NCBI GenBank assembly: GCA_003157315.1
Contig: PMJE01000414.1
Coordinates: 1 to 6,344 of the forward strand
Length of the DNA: 6,344 nucleotides
Reading direction: 5' to 3'
DNA from: Myxococcales bacterium
GTDB taxonomy: Bacteria; Myxococcota; Polyangia; Fen-1088
Position numbers and translations under genes: made by a program. Below, piece after piece: positions 4,615-6,344 of the stretch (the stretch's first letter is position 1; the number at the start of each line of letters is the position of its first letter). The notes beneath the pieces are model-generated. The model was not told where the DNA came from. It did not search any database and saw nothing but the letters and a program-made list of their open reading frames with translations.

Positions 4615-5630
4615 CAGAATGTCCCCTGGGCTGAGAGTCCCGCAACTCCGGGGCCCACCATTGGTGCAACCGCGGTTGCCGTGGAGGACGATGGGGACGA
4701 ACCCAGCCAGTAGAGAACAGCTCCAGTTGCAAGTGCGGCGGCGCCTACGCTGTAGAATACCCACTGCATGATTTCGGCGTCCTTGCCGGCTTGATAGTCA
4801 GAGGACGTGGACGCGTCCGCACTGGTGATCTTGTCCGAAAGCGAGACAGCGCGGGTGTAGAAGTAGATGGCCGTGCCGATGGAAGCCACGCCGACCGCGC
4901 CCCAGACGATTCCCGCAATTCGCAAGCCGTGGCCCGAGGATGTTGTGTCAGGGGCCGGAATGGGCGGAGCGGCCGCCGTGATGGAGACCACTGGGAAGAC
5001 TGCTGGCGAGGTAGGCGGCGGTGGCGTCGGAGGTTCCACGATGATGGAGACTGCGGGCGGTGGCGCGGAAGGGGCAACCTCTGCTGGCGGAGCCGGCGCC
5101 AGAGCCGGAACCGGAACCGGGACCGAAGCCGGGGCCGGAACCGTGGCCGTGGCCGGGACCGGAGCCGGGGCAACGACAGCGGGAGCAGCGGGTGGCGGCT
5201 CGCTTGATTTCACGACAGGGGCAGGTGCTTCGATTTGCCGACGCGGCTGGTTCTTCATCTCCTTCTCGAGCGTCCGGATGCGCCTTTCGATATCATTTCG
5301 CTTTGGACTGTCAGGATTCTCGATGAGGTAGTTCTTGTACAGGTCCAAGGCGCGCTGCAGATCGCCCTTGCGGCGATATGCCTGTGCCATGTTGAAGAGA
5401 AATGTTGGATCGCTACGCAGCCTGTAGGCATCTTCAAACTCCGCAATGGCATCGTCCCACTTGCCAAGGTCGAATGCCTGCTTCCCCTTTGCATAGTGCT
5501 GCCGCGCCTGCTCCGTCGCGTCTTCATCGGCGCGCGCTGGCGCAGAAGTCAACATGGCGGCGAAGCTCAGGCCAGCCAGACCGACCAAGACGGCGGTGAG
5601 CTGATTCCTGCCGGCACAACGGCTGCGCAT
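4614..5630 (-). CDS. TPR protein with Pro/Ala linker and two C-terminal TM helices, 338 aa
   Basis: Envelope protein of unknown specific role. ATG 5630 is chosen because AGGGAGGG lies about 10 bases upstream and a signal peptide follows directly (hydrophobic residues 11-28, ARA cleavage near 34). Residues ~38-106 form two tetratricopeptide repeats (ARQHYAKGKQAFDLGKWDDA..., then DPTFLFNMAQAYRRKGDLQRA...) that should bind a protein partner. Residues ~129-230 are a Pro/Ala/Val linker. Two membrane spans follow (about 236-258 and 287-310), then a short tail ending APMVGPGVAGLSAQGTF. This TPR, linker, TM layout is common in Myxococcota. The TPRs are probably periplasmic, with the linker spanning the wall. 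It is first in an operon with the Gly-rich lipoprotein, which may be its partner. The in-frame ATG at 5756 lies upstream of the promoter and is rejected. Confidence 0.85.
   Translation of the reverse strand: MRSRCAGRNQLTAVLVGLAGLSFAAMLTSAPARADEDATEQARQHYAKGKQAFDLGKWDDAIAEFEDAYRLRSDPTFLFNMAQAYRRKGDLQRALDLYKNYLIENPDSPKRNDIERRIRTLEKEMKNQPRRQIEAPAPVVKSSEPPPAAPAVVAPAPVPATATVPAPASVPVPVPALAPAPPAEVAPSAPPPAVSIIVEPPTPPPPTSPAVFPVVSITAAAPPIPAPDTTSSGHGLRIAGIVWGAVGVASIGTAIYFYTRAVSLSDKITSADASTSSDYQAGKDAEIMQWVFYSVGAAALATGAVLYWLGSSPSSSTATAVAPMVGPGVAGLSAQGTF
5101..5172 (-). repeat. 6-bp tandem repeat coding for Pro-Ala/Pro-Val
   Basis: Twelve consecutive hexamers of the type GGNACC or GGNGCC (plus strand) encode alternating Pro-Ala, Pro-Val and Thr-Ala dipeptides in the linker of the TPR protein. 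Changes in copy number would stay in frame, altering linker length rather than switching the gene off. Confidence 0.75.
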
Positions 5631-5640
5631 CGAGTTGGAT

Positions 5641-5693
5641 CCCTCCCTAGAAGAGACGTCGCCGATTGTATCCGAAGTGCGCCAGCCTGTCGT
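5641..5693 (-). promoter_or_regulatory. Promoter and Shine-Dalgarno of the TPR-lipoprotein operon
   Basis: On the minus strand, TACAAT (5665-5670; 5 of 6 to the -10 consensus) is preceded after exactly 17 bp by ACGACA (5688-5693; 4 of 6 to the -35 consensus). Transcription would start near 5658, giving a 5' leader of about 28 nt that contains the AGGGAGGG ribosome-binding site (5641-5648) before ATG 5630. The parts fit together well for a housekeeping-sigma promoter. Confidence 0.55.
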
Positions 5694-5854
5694 CACGCAA
5701 GTTTCAGGCCGAAGGTTCAACCCCGATATCCAGGTACAGCAGGATCGCAGCCTCAACTTCCCGCATACGCTGGCTGGACATACAGATGATCATACTCTCA
5801 CGCATACGAGTTGACAAGCCCTGGCCGAGCCCGCGCACCCACCCTGTTGCACTT

Positions 5855-5892
5855 CCTTCCACTCTGTGGTCACTGTGTTCTCTGTGGTGAAG
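5855..5892 (-). repeat. CACAGAG-type dispersed tandem repeat
   Basis: On the minus strand the sequence reads ACCACAGAGA, ACACAGTG, ACCACAGAGTGG, three degenerate units of about 9 bp. I recall the same CACAGAG-type intergenic repeat from many environmental bacterial genomes, where it is often mis-translated as TTEN/HREHREH-like peptides; exactly those peptides appear in the frames here. It overlaps the apparent start codon of the dipeptidase gene. Confidence 0.55.
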
Positions 5893-6344
5893 AAAGCTAG
5901 CCAGAACACCGCACGCCGTCTTGCAGTCTTGCTCGCGACCCTGTGCCTGCCGGGCTTTCCGGCCGTGGCCCAGCCGGCAGAGACCGGGGATTTCCGCGCG
6001 CCTGATCTGGTCGAGCTTGTGCGCCTTGATCCCAGCATCCATCTCGACATTCGCTACGCCACCACCGGCAACTTCACTGGCCGCAGACTGTACACCGAAG
6101 CACGGGCCTTTCTGCAGCGACCGGCGGCCGAGGCGCTTGTGCGCGCCAACCGGGCGCTCAAAGCGCGCGGATACGGCTTGCTGATCTTCGATGGCTACCG
6201 TCCCTGGTCAGTGACCAAGCTGTTTTGGGAGGTGACTCCGCCCGACAAGCACAAGTTCGTGGCCGACCCGCAAAAGGGTTCGCGCCACAATCGCGGCTGC
6301 GCAGTCGACGTGGGACTTTACGACCTTCGCACTGGGAGGGAAGT
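5884..6344 (+). CDS. D-alanyl-D-alanine dipeptidase (M15D, VanX/DdpX type), partial
   Basis: Secreted Zn-dependent dipeptidase expected to hydrolyse D-Ala-D-Ala; the gene is cut by the window end after residue 153. Residues 1-29 (VKK, RR, hydrophobic core, AVA cleavage site) form a signal peptide, so it should act in the periplasm. Family landmarks are LDIRYATTGNFTG (54-66), FDGYRPWSV with the active-site Arg106, and SRHNRGCAVD with Zn ligands His135 and Asp142. The catalytic Glu and the third ligand His lie beyond the window. There is no ATG or Shine-Dalgarno; the frame opens after TGA 5812-5814, and GTG 5884 or 5887 is the best start for the signal peptide. A TTGACA at 5811 lacks a convincing -10. 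A role in cell-wall turnover or nutrient use is more likely than vancomycin resistance, as no VanH, VanA or VanR/S gene is in view. Confidence 0.9.
   Translation, partial: MVKKASQNTARRLAVLLATLCLPGFPAVAQPAETGDFRAPDLVELVRLDPSIHLDIRYATTGNFTGRRLYTEARAFLQRPAAEALVRANRALKARGYGLLIFDGYRPWSVTKLFWEVTPPDKHKFVADPQKGSRHNRGCAVDVGLYDLRTGRE

Noticed and set aside
4867..5331. Gly/Thr-rich plus-strand frame opposite the TPR gene
   Set aside because: Its repetitive GAGTGTG pattern is simply the complement of the Pro-Ala-coding hexamer array. The minus strand has the signal peptide, TPRs, promoter and Shine-Dalgarno.
5811..5816. Perfect TTGACA as a -35 box for the dipeptidase gene
   Set aside because: No acceptable -10 hexamer occurs 16-18 bp downstream; the sequence there is GC-rich.
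5704..6042. Minus-strand frame with HREH-like peptide and a tail MREVEAAILLYLDIGVEPSA
   Set aside because: The upstream half is antisense to the dipeptidase and the CACAGAG repeat. The last ~33 residues look somewhat protein-like but match no family I know and have no clear start signal.
5884..6344. Vancomycin-resistance gene cluster
   Set aside because: Only the VanX-type dipeptidase is present. It has a signal peptide, unlike cytoplasmic VanX, and no ligase, dehydrogenase or two-component genes are visible.

Overview
This 6.3 kb, GC-rich window looks like accessory chromosome of a myxobacterium-like organism (Myxococcota, probably Polyangia). That is an inference from several features. There are Cys-rich exported proteins with unusual lipoboxes, a lipoprotein with a CxxxC...CW head and a very long Gly/Ser/Thr linker, and a TPR protein with a Pro/Ala linker and two C-terminal membrane spans. 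No rRNA, tRNA, CRISPR array or intact transposase is visible.

Left part (1-1719), mostly minus strand. There is a small unrecognised ORF (70-213), then a headless C-terminal piece of an ORF6N-domain protein (251-528). That piece is bracketed by a 12-bp inverted repeat (219-230 and 533-544). Next come an intact Cys-rich putative lipoprotein (552-1091) and a PIN-domain gene (1360-1719) that has lost its N-terminus, including the first catalytic Asp. This stretch reads as a scrap-yard of defence or toxin-type genes around one intact exported protein.

Middle (1718-3371), plus strand. An SGNH/GDSL hydrolase with a lipoprotein-type signal begins head-to-head with the PIN remnant. It is followed by a complete type II toxin-antitoxin pair, a Phd/YefM-like antitoxin and a PIN toxin sharing ATGA. 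A near-perfect palindrome, the likely autoregulatory operator, touches the antitoxin start codon.

Convergent gap (3372-3627). It holds a striking pair of 19-bp direct repeats at 22-bp period that are also nested palindromes. The central palindrome resembles the core of a Fur box.

Right part (3628-5630), minus strand. A two-gene operon: a TPR/Pro-rich membrane protein, then a Gly-rich lipoprotein. They are coupled by TGATG, with a recognisable promoter and Shine-Dalgarno. Both carry in-frame tandem repeats (6-bp and 18-bp periods). The last gene, plus strand from about 5884 and cut by the window end, is a secreted D-Ala-D-Ala dipeptidase of the VanX type. Its apparent start lies in a CACAGAG-type tandem repeat.

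I found no clear new multi-gene system. The most interesting items are the nested palindromic repeat at 3469-3510, the ORF6N fragment bracketed by inverted repeats, the operator fused to the antitoxin start, and the Cys-rich and hexapeptide-repeat exported proteins.
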